Shown here piece after piece: positions 16,532 through 25,271 of a stretch of 64,000 nt of DNA. The notes beneath the pieces were generated by a model that worked only from the letters and a program-made list of their open reading frames with translations, searched no databases and was not told the DNA's origin. The first letter of the stretch is position 1, and each line of letters begins with the position of its first letter. The DNA is from Bacillota bacterium (lineage in GTDB: Bacteria; Bacillota; Clostridia; Christensenellales; Christensenellaceae): assembly GCA_023393165.1 (NCBI GenBank), contig JAEWMJ010000054.1:11700-75699 (forward strand), read 5' to 3'. Both the position numbers and the translations under genes were made by a program.

Positions 16532-17350
16532 ATGAATAATAGGTTTATTGTTCCGCACGGCGGCCGCGGTTTGAACCTGGCGGAATGGGACCCTGAAGAT
16601 ACGGGCGGGATTACAAAAGAAAACGTTGCGGAAGAATACGGAAAACTTCATAATGAGTTTTACGCTCTTCAGGAACTTTTTTATGCGTCCAAACAATACG
16701 GGCTTCTGATCATTCTGCAGGGAATGGACTGCAGCGGAAAGGACGGGACGGTAAAGAACACCCTCGCGGGCGTTAATCCAAACGGGTTTTATGTAGAAAA
16801 CTTCAAGACGCCCTCGCCGGAGGAGTCGGGCCACGATTATTTATGGCGGATACACAAAAAAATCCCGAAGAAAGGCGATATCACGGTATTCAACAGATCA
16901 TATTACGAGGATGTCCTGATAACCCGCGTGCACAATATGATCGACGATGATACGGCGTTTGGGAGGTTCGGCGAGATCCGGGAGTTCGAGAAATATTTAT
17001 TCCGGAACAACATCGTCATTTTAAAATTCTTCCTTCATATATCAAAGGAATTTCAGCGGAAAAAACTTGAGAATAGGCTGAAAAACCCGGAAAAGAACTG
17101 GAAGTTTTCCGAGACCGATCTGAAGGAAAGAGCGTTTTGGGATGAATACCAAAAATGTTATGAAGACGCGCTCGCAAACTGCAGTATAAAAGAAGCGCCC
17201 TGGCATATTATTCCCGCCGACAGGAGGTGGTTCCGCGATCATATTATATTGAAAACGATCGTCGGCAGGATGAGGGAGTTAAAGCTGGAGTACCCGAAAA
17301 TAGCGGGAAATTTGCAGGAGCTGATCAGGGAAGTAACAATAGAAAACTAA
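16532..17350 (+). CDS. ppk2: Polyphosphate kinase 2 family nucleotide phosphotransferase
   Basis: 272 residues. PPK2 enzymes use polyphosphate to phosphorylate NMP or NDP. The Walker A-like loop is GMDCSGKDG, followed by the lid region VFNRSYYEDVL; NPEKNWKFS and DLKERAFWDEY follow as in the family. The start ATG 16532 has GGGAG 5 bases upstream; an earlier in-frame TTG has no site. It precedes pckG on the same strand, but 212 bases separate them. Which PPK2 class it belongs to (AMP or NDP use) is not settled by eye. Confidence 0.9.
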   Translation: MNNRFIVPHGGRGLNLAEWDPEDTGGITKENVAEEYGKLHNEFYALQELFYASKQYGLLIILQGMDCSGKDGTVKNTLAGVNPNGFYVENFKTPSPEESGHDYLWRIHKKIPKKGDITVFNRSYYEDVLITRVHNMIDDDTAFGRFGEIREFEKYLFRNNIVILKFFLHISKEFQRKKLENRLKNPEKNWKFSETDLKERAFWDEYQKCYEDALANCSIKEAPWHIIPADRRWFRDHIILKTIVGRMRELKLEYPKIAGNLQELIREVTIEN

Positions 17351-17562
17351 AAAAAAAAGTATAAAAATGAAATATTTTTATTGAAAGTTTTCATGATTTG
17401 TAGTAAATTCTTAACCAAAGCATATTTTTTTAGCAAGACCCCGGAAAAACAGAGGATACTTTTTGGGGCTTAAAATTGAGTCAATCGGGTTGCTGCGGAT
17501 AATATGCTTTAAGTAAATCCGCTGCCGTAATCCGCAAAAATATTTTGAAATGGAGAATCGTA

Positions 17563-19356
17563 ATGACAAAACATGTGAAATTGCAAAGCTGGGTAAACGA
17601 AGTTGCAGAACTGTGTCAGCCGGACAGCATTTACTGGTGCGACGGCTCTCAGGAAGAGAACGACAGGCTTCTTTCCGAAATGGTGGCATCCGGGGCGGCT
17701 GTTAAACTGAACCCGGAAAAGCGTCCGGGTTGTTATCTTTTCCGCAGCCATCCTTCGGATGTAGCGCGCGTGGAAGACCGGACCTTTATTGCGTCCCGTA
17801 AAAAGGAAGACGCAGGCCCGACGAATAACTGGATTGATCCTGTAGAACTGAAAGCCACGATGACCGAATTATACCGCGGCAGCATGAAGGGCAGAACCAT
17901 GTACATTATACCGTTTTCCATGGGCCCTATCGGTTCGCCGATATCCAAGATCGGCGTTGAAATCACCGACAGCCCCTATGTTGTTGTGAATATGCGCATA
18001 ATGACCCGTATGGGCAAGGCTGTTCTGGATGCGCTGGGAGAAGACGGCGATTTTGTGCAGTGCCTGCACTCGGTTGGAGCGCCGCTTGAAAAAGGGCAGG
18101 AAGACGTCGCATGGCCCTGCGCGCCTATTGAAAAGAAATATATCAGCCACTTCCCGGAAGAAAGGCTTATCTGGTCTTACGGTTCCGGTTACGGCGGAAA
18201 CGCCCTTCTGGGCAAAAAATGCTTCGCGCTGCGCATCGCTTCGGTGCAGGCGCATGACGAAGGCTGGCTGGCGGAGCATATGCTCATCCTGCGCCTGACC
18301 GATCCCAAGGGAAATAAAAAGTATATTACCGGCGCATTCCCGAGCGCCTGCGGAAAAACCAACCTTGCGATGCTTGTTCCAACCATTCCCGGCTGGAAAG
18401 TTGAAACCATCGGCGACGATATTTCGTGGATGAAGTTCGGCAAAGACGGACGGCTGTACGCGATCAATCCGGAAGCAGGCTTCTTCGGCGTAGCGCCCGG
18501 AACATCCTTTGATTCCAACTACAATGCCATGAAGAGCACGGAAACGAACACCATATTCACCAACGTGGCGCTGACGGACGACGGCGACGTCTGGTGGGAA
18601 GGCATCGGAACTCCGGCTCCCGATCATCTGATCGACTGGAAAGGAAACGACTGGACGCCGGGCAGCGAGACGCCGGCAGCGCATCCCAACGCGCGGTTTA
18701 CGGCTCCGGCCAAACAGTGCCCCGTGATCGCTCCCGAGTGGGAAGACTCGGCAGGCGTGCCCATTTCCGCCATACTGATCGGCGGACGCCGTCCCAGCAC
18801 GATTCCGCTGGTACATGAGAGCTTTGACTGGAACCACGGCATATTTATGGGCTCCATCATGGGTTCTGAAATCACGGCTGCGGCAATATCGGCTAACATC
18901 GGCCAGGTCCGCCGCGACCCGTTTGCAATGCTGCCCTTCTGCGGATACAATATTTCGGATTATCTGCAGCATTGGCTGGATATCGGCACAAAAACGGATG
19001 CCGGTAAACTGCCCAAGATTTTCTATGTCAACTGGTTCCGCAAGGATGCAAACGGCAAATGGCTGTGGCCCGGATTCGGCGAAAACAGCCGCGTATTAAA
19101 ATGGATCGTTGAGAGAACGGCCGGAGAGGGCAAGGCAAAGAAGACCCCCATCGGATATATGCCCACGGAAGACGTAATCGACGTTAACGGTCTTAATGTA
19201 AACAAAGAGGATATGGAAGAGCTGCTGAAAGTGAATAATGACGAATGGCTCCGCGAAGTGGCTTCCATTAAAGAATATTATGCAAAATTCGGCGACAGGC
19301 TGCCTGCGGAAATGAAAAAGCAGCTTGCGGCGCTGGAAGAAAGACTGCAAAAATAA
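17563..19356 (+). CDS. pckG: Phosphoenolpyruvate carboxykinase (GTP)
   Basis: 597 residues, the length of GTP-dependent PEPCK. It interconverts oxaloacetate plus GTP and PEP plus CO2 plus GDP, serving gluconeogenesis or, in anaerobes, CO2 fixation toward succinate or propionate. The kinase loop is FPSACGKTNLAML, followed by TIGDDISWMKF, and GGRRPSTIPLVHES and NWFRKDANGKWLWPGF match this class. The start is ATG 17563, 7 bases after GGAG. A terminator follows at once. Confidence 0.96.
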   Translation: MTKHVKLQSWVNEVAELCQPDSIYWCDGSQEENDRLLSEMVASGAAVKLNPEKRPGCYLFRSHPSDVARVEDRTFIASRKKEDAGPTNNWIDPVELKATMTELYRGSMKGRTMYIIPFSMGPIGSPISKIGVEITDSPYVVVNMRIMTRMGKAVLDALGEDGDFVQCLHSVGAPLEKGQEDVAWPCAPIEKKYISHFPEERLIWSYGSGYGGNALLGKKCFALRIASVQAHDEGWLAEHMLILRLTDPKGNKKYITGAFPSACGKTNLAMLVPTIPGWKVETIGDDISWMKFGKDGRLYAINPEAGFFGVAPGTSFDSNYNAMKSTETNTIFTNVALTDDGDVWWEGIGTPAPDHLIDWKGNDWTPGSETPAAHPNARFTAPAKQCPVIAPEWEDSAGVPISAILIGGRRPSTIPLVHESFDWNHGIFMGSIMGSEITAAAISANIGQVRRDPFAMLPFCGYNISDYLQHWLDIGTKTDAGKLPKIFYVNWFRKDANGKWLWPGFGENSRVLKWIVERTAGEGKAKKTPIGYMPTEDVIDVNGLNVNKEDMEELLKVNNDEWLREVASIKEYYAKFGDRLPAEMKKQLAALEERLQK

Positions 19357-19386
19357 ATTTTGCATCACGCGTTTTAATGCGGTTTT

Positions 19387-19425
19387 ATGGCCTTCTGCCC
19401 GGGAATGGGCGGAAGGCCATATTTT
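19387..19425 (+). terminator. Terminator of pckG
   Basis: Stem ATGGCCTTC-TGCCC / GGGCG-GAAGGCCAT with a 6-base loop, followed by ATTTTAT. Confidence 0.75.
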
Positions 19426-19544
19426 ATAAAAATGGCGGAAAGTGATATTATTCGTTTACAAACGGTACGGTTATGTTATATATAACAAAAATCGTCATTT
19501 TCTCTTGAAAAAGGCGTTCAGTTTTGAATTTAAAGGAGAAAAAT

Positions 19545-19970
19545 ATGATCTGGAAAGAAAAGTACCGGATCGGTGTTCCGGTAATCGACAGTCAGCATGA
19601 AGAATTGTTCCGCAGGGTAACGGCTTTTGTGGAAGCATTGCGTTCGCTCGGCCCATGGGAAGAAAAAATGCCCCTGGTCAACGATACGCTCGAATTTATG
19701 AAGGATTATGTCGTCACACATTTTGCCGACGAGGAAGCCTATCAGGCTGCCGTGGGATATCCCGGCTTGGGTGAGCACAAAAAGGTGCACGACGGCATGG
19801 TGGCCTATGTGGGCGAGGTTGCCTCCAATTATGCCGCTTCGGGCTGCCCGGAAGTTTTGATGCAGCAGTTTGCCGGAAAACTGCTGGCATGGCTTATCAA
19901 CCATGTGGCGGCCGCAGATCAAAAAATTGCCGATTACGCGGAAGGAAAGGAAGTGCTTAAGAATGTCTGA
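19545..19970 (+). CDS. Bacteriohemerythrin
   Basis: 141 residues. Hemerythrins bind O2 at a di-iron centre in a four-helix bundle. The ligands are visible in order: DSQHEELF, HFADEE, HKKVHDGM and NHVAAADQKIADY (His, His, Glu, His, His, Asp pattern). Cytoplasmic. The start ATG 19545 has AAAGGAG 6 bases upstream. Its last codons overlap the start of cheX, suggesting a shared role in oxygen sensing or scavenging linked to taxis. Confidence 0.93.
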   Translation: MIWKEKYRIGVPVIDSQHEELFRRVTAFVEALRSLGPWEEKMPLVNDTLEFMKDYVVTHFADEEAYQAAVGYPGLGEHKKVHDGMVAYVGEVASNYAASGCPEVLMQQFAGKLLAWLINHVAAADQKIADYAEGKEVLKNV

Positions 19971-20406
19971 CCAGATACTTGTTTCTTTTTCGGATGCTAC
20001 GCGGGACACGCTAAAGCTTATGCTGGACCTGGAGGCGACTGCCGGCCAACCCGCGGTCAGCGAAGAGACGGGCGAACAGCTGCGCGTTGCGATTGAGATC
20101 ACGGGAGACATCCAGGGTGTGGTGTATTACCGGTTTCCCAGTAAGACCGTCATTGAGATCGTGAAGATCATGAGCGGAATGGAGATTGGCGAAATAGATG
20201 ATTTCGTGTCCTCCGCTATCGGCGAAATGGCCAATATCATCAGCGGAAACGCAATGAACTCCCTTTATGAGAAAAAGTTCGTCTGCGATATAAAACCGCC
20301 GCAAATCACCATGGACAAGCCGTCCGCAGAATGCACGGATATCGGGAGCGGAACGCAGGTGGTCACGGACATAGGCGTTTTTAATCTGGATTTGTTTAAA
20401 AAGTAA
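19963..20406 (+). CDS. cheX: CheX-type CheY-P phosphatase family protein
   Basis: 147 residues. The pattern GEMANIISGNAM carries the ExxN catalytic pair of CheX/CheC/FliY phosphatases, and the protein keeps the CheX fold pattern (VYYRFPSKTV, DFVSSAIGEM). Family members remove phosphate from CheY-P and end chemotactic signals. The ATG lies inside the end of the hemerythrin gene (8-base overlap). No cheA or cheY is in the window, so its partner is elsewhere. Confidence 0.88.
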   Translation: MSDQILVSFSDATRDTLKLMLDLEATAGQPAVSEETGEQLRVAIEITGDIQGVVYYRFPSKTVIEIVKIMSGMEIGEIDDFVSSAIGEMANIISGNAMNSLYEKKFVCDIKPPQITMDKPSAECTDIGSGTQVVTDIGVFNLDLFKK

Positions 20407-20487
20407 AGACTTTATTGGCGCAGTCCAAGTTTTTGGAAAAATAAAATGTTATAATAAAAAAAGACGCAGGAAAGGTGGTTTAAATCC

Positions 20488-21081
20488 ATGCAGAACGAGA
20501 GGCTGCTCAAACAGATCCAATTTATTACAGAGATCGACCGCTTAAAAGAGATATTCAGGCAGAACGTGCTGATCGGCTCCGGACGAAACGAGAACGATGC
20601 GGAACATTCCTGGCATCTGGCAATAATGGCGATCCTTTTATCCGAGTACTCGGCTGAAAAGGATATTGACGTCCTGCGCGTCGTCAAAATGGCGCTGATC
20701 CACGATCTGGTGGAAATAGACGCCGGAGATACCTACTGCTATGACGAAAAAGGGTATGAGGACAAGGACGAGCGGGAGCGGAAGGCGGCCGAAAGGCTGT
20801 TTCATTTGCTGCCCGAAGACCAGGCGCGGGAGATATTCGAACTGTGGCGGGAGTTTGAAGAACTCTCTACCCCGGAATCCCGGTTTGCGGCCTGCCTGGA
20901 CAGATTTCAGCCTTTGATCCTGAACGTAAACACGCAAGGGCATACCTGGCGAAAACCGGGGATCACAAGCGAAAAAGTCTATAAACGCAACGGGCTGCTG
21001 GAAGAAAACGCGCCCGCGCTCTGGGAATATGCAAAAGAGGCAATAGAAGATTCTGTCCGGAAGGGCATATTAAAAAGATAG
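20488..21081 (+). CDS. HD-domain phosphohydrolase, 5'-deoxynucleotidase-like
   Basis: 197 residues. The HD metal site is complete: NDAEHSWHLA (first His), LIHDLVEIDAGD (HD pair) and a later Asp in AACLDRFQP. This arrangement fits the YfbR/HDDC2-like group, which removes phosphate from deoxynucleoside monophosphates. GAAAGGTGG lies 9 bases before the ATG. It has its own terminator. Confidence 0.87.
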   Translation: MQNERLLKQIQFITEIDRLKEIFRQNVLIGSGRNENDAEHSWHLAIMAILLSEYSAEKDIDVLRVVKMALIHDLVEIDAGDTYCYDEKGYEDKDERERKAAERLFHLLPEDQAREIFELWREFEELSTPESRFAACLDRFQPLILNVNTQGHTWRKPGITSEKVYKRNGLLEENAPALWEYAKEAIEDSVRKGILKR

Positions 21082-21164
21082 CGGGCGAAAAGACTCTAAA
21101 TACCTTTTATAAGGCTTTACAAGCGCTTTAAAAAGACTTTGCAAAGATTTTAAAATGGCTTTGC

Positions 21165-21193
21165 AAGGGCATAGCCCATGCCCTTTTTTTTCT
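21165..21193 (+). terminator. Terminator of the HD-domain gene
   Basis: AAGGGCAT, AGCCC loop, ATGCCCTT and a T-run of eight. It is preceded by three near-repeats of CTTTGCAAG spaced 22-23 bases apart. Confidence 0.85.
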
Positions 21194-21340
21194 AGTTGTA
21201 AAAATTTACCATAGAGCATAATTAAAAACAAATCACAATGTTAAAAAAAGTTAAATAATGTTATAATAGATTCGAATATTGCGGAAAAAAGGAATTTTTG
21301 AAAATTCAAGTTTGACAGCGAATGGACTGAAAGGGAAAAA

Positions 21341-22315
21341 ATGCGTTTAGTTGTTTTGGCGGTCTTGATTGCTTTTTTATTGCCGATAGCTGCAGGATGC
21401 GCGGCGGCCCCGGATAAGGGAATTGCGACGGATGCCGGGTCCGGGCGGAATGCCGATACCGCGGAAACTTTGGGTGCGGACGCCGGGGCCTTGAGCGGCG
21501 CCGAATACGGCGAATTAAAGAAAAGCGTGAATATGCCCGAGCAATCCTTGATTGACGCGGTTGCTTCGGACGGCTATACGATCGATCTTTCCAATAAAAA
21601 CAAGGGTTATCTGACGGTAAGCAGCGAGAGCGTTCCCGGCAAGAAGATCAAGGTGCAGATTTCCAAAGACGGCGAAAAATACAATTACGATTTTACGGGA
21701 GAAGGCCCGTTTACAACTTATCCGCTCCAGATGGGGGACGGCGTATATCAAATCACCATATACGAAAATATTGAGGACGATAAATACGCGCAGGTGACGG
21801 GCACGGAAACGGAAGTTCATCTGGACAACGAATTTGCGCCCTATCTGCTGCCCAGCCAGATCGTTGATTATACGCCCGATAGCAATGCGGTCTATAAATC
21901 CTTTGCGCTCACTGCCGCGGCCAAAAACGACCTTGAGCGTGTGGCGGACGTGTACGGATATATTGTGGACAATATTACTTATGACCAGCAGAAGGCGGAC
22001 AGCGTGGAGACCGGTTATCTGCCGGATGTGGACGAGACGCTTTCCACCCAAAAAGGAATATGCTACGACTATTCCGCGCTGCTTGCCTGCATGCTGCGCG
22101 CAGAGAACATTCCTACCCGGCTGGTGATGGGGTATGTATCCGGAGTGGATGTATACCATGCATGGAATGAAGTATATATCACCGATGTGGGATGGGTGCG
22201 GACGGCCGTTTATTTTGACGGGAAGAACTGGCAGACGGCGGATTCCACATTCGGAGCGGCAAACTCTCAGAATCCGGGGAAAGACGCGAAATACACCCGC
22301 GTAAAATGGTATTGA
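21341..22315 (+). CDS. Transglutaminase-like lipoprotein
   Basis: 324 residues. The N-terminal lipoprotein signal ends at IAAGC (Cys20). After an acidic linker comes a beta-rich domain (about 60-175), then a transglutaminase-like core with the triad pattern: Cys in KGICYDYSALLACML, His in DVYHAWNEVY and Asp in TADSTF. Members hydrolyse or crosslink peptides on the cell surface. It is the first gene of the pilus-like operon: the next start is 17 bases after its stop. TATAAT near 21261 may be its promoter. Confidence 0.88.
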   Translation: MRLVVLAVLIAFLLPIAAGCAAAPDKGIATDAGSGRNADTAETLGADAGALSGAEYGELKKSVNMPEQSLIDAVASDGYTIDLSNKNKGYLTVSSESVPGKKIKVQISKDGEKYNYDFTGEGPFTTYPLQMGDGVYQITIYENIEDDKYAQVTGTETEVHLDNEFAPYLLPSQIVDYTPDSNAVYKSFALTAAAKNDLERVADVYGYIVDNITYDQQKADSVETGYLPDVDETLSTQKGICYDYSALLACMLRAENIPTRLVMGYVSGVDVYHAWNEVYITDVGWVRTAVYFDGKNWQTADSTFGAANSQNPGKDAKYTRVKWY

Positions 22316-22332
22316 ATTTGGAGGACCGGAAA

Positions 22333-23394
22333 ATGCCTGAAACTGAAAAACCAAGGAAAAGATCCGTATCCTATGAAGAGATCGCTTCGTTTTGCGAACA
22401 AACATCCATGCTGCTTAAGGCCGGCGTCCAGCTGGTGCAGTGCATGGACGCGATCGTGGAGGATATGCCCGAGACAGGCCTTAAGGAGGTTTTTAAAAAA
22501 GTAGCGCAAAGAGTGAGGGAAACCGGCCTTTTATCGTTTGGCCTGGAGGATGCCGGAGCATTCCCGGATTATTTCGTTCAGATGGTGAAAATAGGCGAAA
22601 AGTCAGGAAGGCTGGACGATACGCTCTCGTCGCTCGCCCTGCATTACGACAGGCTGCAAACCTTTCAAAACCAGATAAAAAGCGCGGTATTATATCCGAT
22701 GATACTGATTGGTATCATGGCGGCGGTGATATTTGTATTGATGAACAATGTGCTGCCGGTATTCCGCCAGGTTTACCTGCAGCTGGGAAGCGGCGCGCAA
22801 GACGTCACGGGAGGGGCCATGCAGTTTGGATTATCCGCGGGAACGGTGATACTAATCGTGCTGGTTGCCTTGTTTGTGCTGATCTCGGTTGCGCTCGGCG
22901 TCTGGAAAAGCAAAAGAGGAGGCAGGGCTTTGTCCGGATTTCTTTCAAGATTCCCTTTTACCAGAAAAATATCCGCCAAGATCGCGACGGGGAAATTTGC
23001 CTCCGCAATGGCTATTCAGCTGGTCAGCGGCATTCAGCCCGAGTCCGCGGTTGATTTAGCCGCGACCACGGTGGATAACCCATTTGTACTTGCAAAGATA
23101 GAAAAAAGCAAGGAACTGGCCGCAGGCAATCTTTCCTGGGGCCGGGCGATCGACGGCAGCGGAATCTTTACAGGCACGGATAACCGGCTTGTAAAGATTG
23201 GCCTCAAATCCGGCCTGCTGGACCATGCCATGCAAAAAATCGCAGAGGTTTACGATGGAGAAGTGGAAACGGCGATGGGCCGGATATCGGGCGTGATTGA
23301 GCCCGTTCTGGTTGCAATCCTTTCCGTAGTGATAGGGGTTTTGCTTATTTCGGTAATGCTGCCTCTGATCAACATGATGTCCATGATCGGCTAG
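22333..23394 (+). CDS. Type II secretion/type IV pilus inner-membrane platform protein (PilC/GspF-like)
   Basis: 353 residues with two T2SF domains, each with FCEQTSMLLKAGVQLVQ-like or FASAMAIQLVSGIQPE-like helices, and three transmembrane helices (near 118-140, 165-190 and the C-terminal LVAILSVVIGVLLISVMLPL). This is the membrane platform on which pseudopilins assemble. GGAGG lies 8 bases before ATG 22333. It lies between the transglutaminase and the small pilin-like genes. Confidence 0.9.
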   Translation: MPETEKPRKRSVSYEEIASFCEQTSMLLKAGVQLVQCMDAIVEDMPETGLKEVFKKVAQRVRETGLLSFGLEDAGAFPDYFVQMVKIGEKSGRLDDTLSSLALHYDRLQTFQNQIKSAVLYPMILIGIMAAVIFVLMNNVLPVFRQVYLQLGSGAQDVTGGAMQFGLSAGTVILIVLVALFVLISVALGVWKSKRGGRALSGFLSRFPFTRKISAKIATGKFASAMAIQLVSGIQPESAVDLAATTVDNPFVLAKIEKSKELAAGNLSWGRAIDGSGIFTGTDNRLVKIGLKSGLLDHAMQKIAEVYDGEVETAMGRISGVIEPVLVAILSVVIGVLLISVMLPLINMMSMIG

Positions 23395-23401
23395 GGGTAA
23401 C

Positions 23402-23710
23402 ATGATTGATTTTATGCGGAAAATCAAAGGGTTTTGGTTTCAGGCGCTTTTGCTGGCGCTTGTTTGCGCGTTTGTTTTGATCGGCGTCCATTCCGCTTCC
23501 GTGAATTCGTCGTCCGAGGGGCTTAAAATTACGGAAAAAGCCATACACAGGGCACTCGTGCAGTGCTATGCGATCGAAGGCGCGTATCCCCCCGATATAG
23601 CGTACCTGGAGGATAACTACGGCGTCATGATTGATCACGATAAATATTTCATTTATTATGACGCTTATGCCCAAAATATTATTCCGGACGTGGTTGTGAC
23701 GGAAAAGTAA
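23402..23710 (+). CDS. Small single-helix membrane protein of the pilus-like operon
   Basis: 102 residues: a short basic N-terminus, one hydrophobic helix (about 11-33), and a small outer domain containing ALVQCYAIEGAYPPDIAYLEDNY, which resembles type II pseudopilins. The GFxxxE prepilin motif is not complete (GFWFQA, no Glu at +5), so processing by a prepilin peptidase is uncertain. It begins 7 bases after the PilC-like gene. Confidence 0.75.
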   Translation: MIDFMRKIKGFWFQALLLALVCAFVLIGVHSASVNSSSEGLKITEKAIHRALVQCYAIEGAYPPDIAYLEDNYGVMIDHDKYFIYYDAYAQNIIPDVVVTEK

Positions 23711-23742
23711 TACTATTCCGAGATTAAAAACGTTGCATATTT

Positions 23743-23844
23743 TAATCCGGCAATCTTTAATTGCCGTTGCGGCAAAGCCGCAAGCGGACAGTATTGCACA
23801 ATATCCGCACGTGCTTTGCCCGTTGCCGCATAAAATGCGGATTA
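23743..23844. repeat. Hairpin-rich imperfect palindrome inside the pilus-like operon
   Basis: A 102-bp imperfect palindrome bounded by TAATCCG and CGGATTA. It holds internal hairpins: CGGCAA...TTGCCG (23748-23766), TTGCGGC-AAA-GCCGCAA (23767-23783), GCGGA..TATTG-CA-CAATA-TCCGC (23784-23808) and CCGCAT-AAA-ATGCGG. The two halves align with each other. It lies between two genes of one operon and ends 8 bases before the next ribosome binding site. It resembles REP/BIME or MITE elements, and no other copy was seen in this window. Confidence 0.7.
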
Positions 23845-23859
23845 GTATAAGGAGTTAAG

Positions 23860-24348
23860 ATGCGAGAGAGCGGCAAAAAAAACACCTATATCCTTTTAAC
23901 CGTGCTTGTCCTGTTCTGCGTGTTTGCATCTGTATTTTTGCTGCTGGTAAGCGCGGGCGGAGGGGTATATAAAAAAACCGTGAGCAGGATGGACGAGAGT
24001 TATGAAATACGCACTACGCTTTCCTATGTCGCGGGTAAGGTGCGGTCAGCGCCGGGCGGGGATGTGCGCGTGACAGAGCAGAATGGGCGTAATGTTCTGG
24101 AGATAGCGGATGCGGCGCAAAATGAAGAATATGCAACGTATATTTATTTCGACGGCGGTTCTTTACGGGAACTATACCAAAAAAAAGGCAAAGAGCTCCA
24201 ATTGGAACTTGGTGAGGAAATTGTTAAGACGGGCCGGGTGGATATCGGACTTCAAAACGGTCTTTTGACCGTCAGCATGGAAACAAGCGGCGGAACGGAC
24301 GAAAGTATTACGGTATATCTGCCGTATGCGGACGGGGAGGGAGCCTGA
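23860..24348 (+). CDS. DUF4860 membrane-anchored pseudopilin-like protein
   Basis: 162 residues. One N-terminal transmembrane helix (about 10-32, LLTVLVLFCVFASVFLLLV) and an outer beta-rich domain with YATYIYFDGGSLRELY, typical of DUF4860, a family found in clostridial pilus-like operons. AAGGAG lies 7 bases before the ATG. It follows the hairpin element and is two bases from the next gene. Confidence 0.82.
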   Translation: MRESGKKNTYILLTVLVLFCVFASVFLLLVSAGGGVYKKTVSRMDESYEIRTTLSYVAGKVRSAPGGDVRVTEQNGRNVLEIADAAQNEEYATYIYFDGGSLRELYQKKGKELQLELGEEIVKTGRVDIGLQNGLLTVSMETSGGTDESITVYLPYADGEGA

Positions 24349-24349
24349 A

Positions 24350-24772
24350 GTGAAACCTGTAAATCAATCCCGAAGCGGGCTGTACCTGGTGGAATTTGTA
24401 ATAGTACTTTTATTTTTTTCTGTTGCCAGCACGATTGTGTTTCAGTTTTTTATAAAGGGAAGCGGAATGTCGTCCGAAGCCTATGATTTAAACAGGGCGG
24501 TCGTGCGCGCCGAGTCCATTACCGAAAAGGTGCTCGCCTCGGGCGGGGAGGACGCGCTCCTGTCCGAAGCGTTTATAAAAACCGCGGACGGGTACGCGCT
24601 TTACTTTGATGAGGACTGGAAGGAAACGGGCGCGGGATATGAGAAATTTACGGCGGATATCCGCGTATCGGTTGCCGGTTGCATGCTGGTATCGGATGTT
24701 GCGGTAAAAAAAGGAGCGCAGGAGCTATTTTCCATTCATTCCAAACGCTACATGGGGCTCAAAGGAGAATAA
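24350..24772 (+). CDS. Prepilin-like protein with canonical Glu5
   Basis: 140 residues from GTG 24350 (GGGAG 6 bases upstream). The N-terminus SRSG/LYLVEFVIVLLFF has a Gly cleavage position with Glu at +5 followed by a long hydrophobic helix, as in type IV pilins and GspI/J-like pseudopilins. The outer domain has a single Cys in SVAGCML. It is the only protein in the operon with a full prepilin signal, so it may be the main or tip pilin. Two bases separate it from each neighbouring frame. Confidence 0.8.
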   Translation: MKPVNQSRSGLYLVEFVIVLLFFSVASTIVFQFFIKGSGMSSEAYDLNRAVVRAESITEKVLASGGEDALLSEAFIKTADGYALYFDEDWKETGAGYEKFTADIRVSVAGCMLVSDVAVKKGAQELFSIHSKRYMGLKGE

Positions 24773-24773
24773 A

Positions 24774-25250
24774 GTGAACAGGGTTAAAAAGGATTCCGTA
24801 AGGCCGCCCTTCAGCATGGGAGGGATATCCATATTGATGGTGTTTGTAATGCTTTGCCTCACCACGTTCGGCGTGTTGACGCTGGCGACCGCACGCGCTG
24901 AAATGCGTCTGACCCAAAAAAATGCGCAAAGTGTTGCTTCTTATTATGCGGCGGCGTCCAAAACGCAGGAAATATTGGCCCAAATAGACGGCATACTCAA
25001 AAACGGCGCGTCGCAGGGAAAAACGGGCGAAGATATGGCAAAGGAAATATCCCGGATAGACGGGGTATCGGTTAAAAATGAAGGCGCGGCAAAAACAGTG
25101 GATATAACCGCGGCGGACGGAGTGACCGGCATGCATATGCGGCTTACGATAGATGAAAATCAAAAAATAACAGTCACAGGCTGCAACATGACGGGCAACG
25201 TGGATTTTGATTATCAGAACGGTACAGAAGATTTATGGCCGGGGAATTGA
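24774..25250 (+). CDS. PilX-like membrane-anchored pseudopilin
   Basis: 158 residues from GTG 24774, 6 bases after GGAGAA. The hydrophobic helix GGISILMVFVMLCLTTFG is followed by EMRLTQKNAQSVASYYAAASK, a pattern seen in PilX and GspK-like minor pilins. Position +5 after the likely Gly cleavage site is not Glu. The outer domain is small and charged. Its exact role in the fibre is unknown. Confidence 0.75.
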   Translation: MNRVKKDSVRPPFSMGGISILMVFVMLCLTTFGVLTLATARAEMRLTQKNAQSVASYYAAASKTQEILAQIDGILKNGASQGKTGEDMAKEISRIDGVSVKNEGAAKTVDITAADGVTGMHMRLTIDENQKITVTGCNMTGNVDFDYQNGTEDLWPGN

Positions 25251-25271
25251 GCGGCGGAGCGGGGGAATCAG

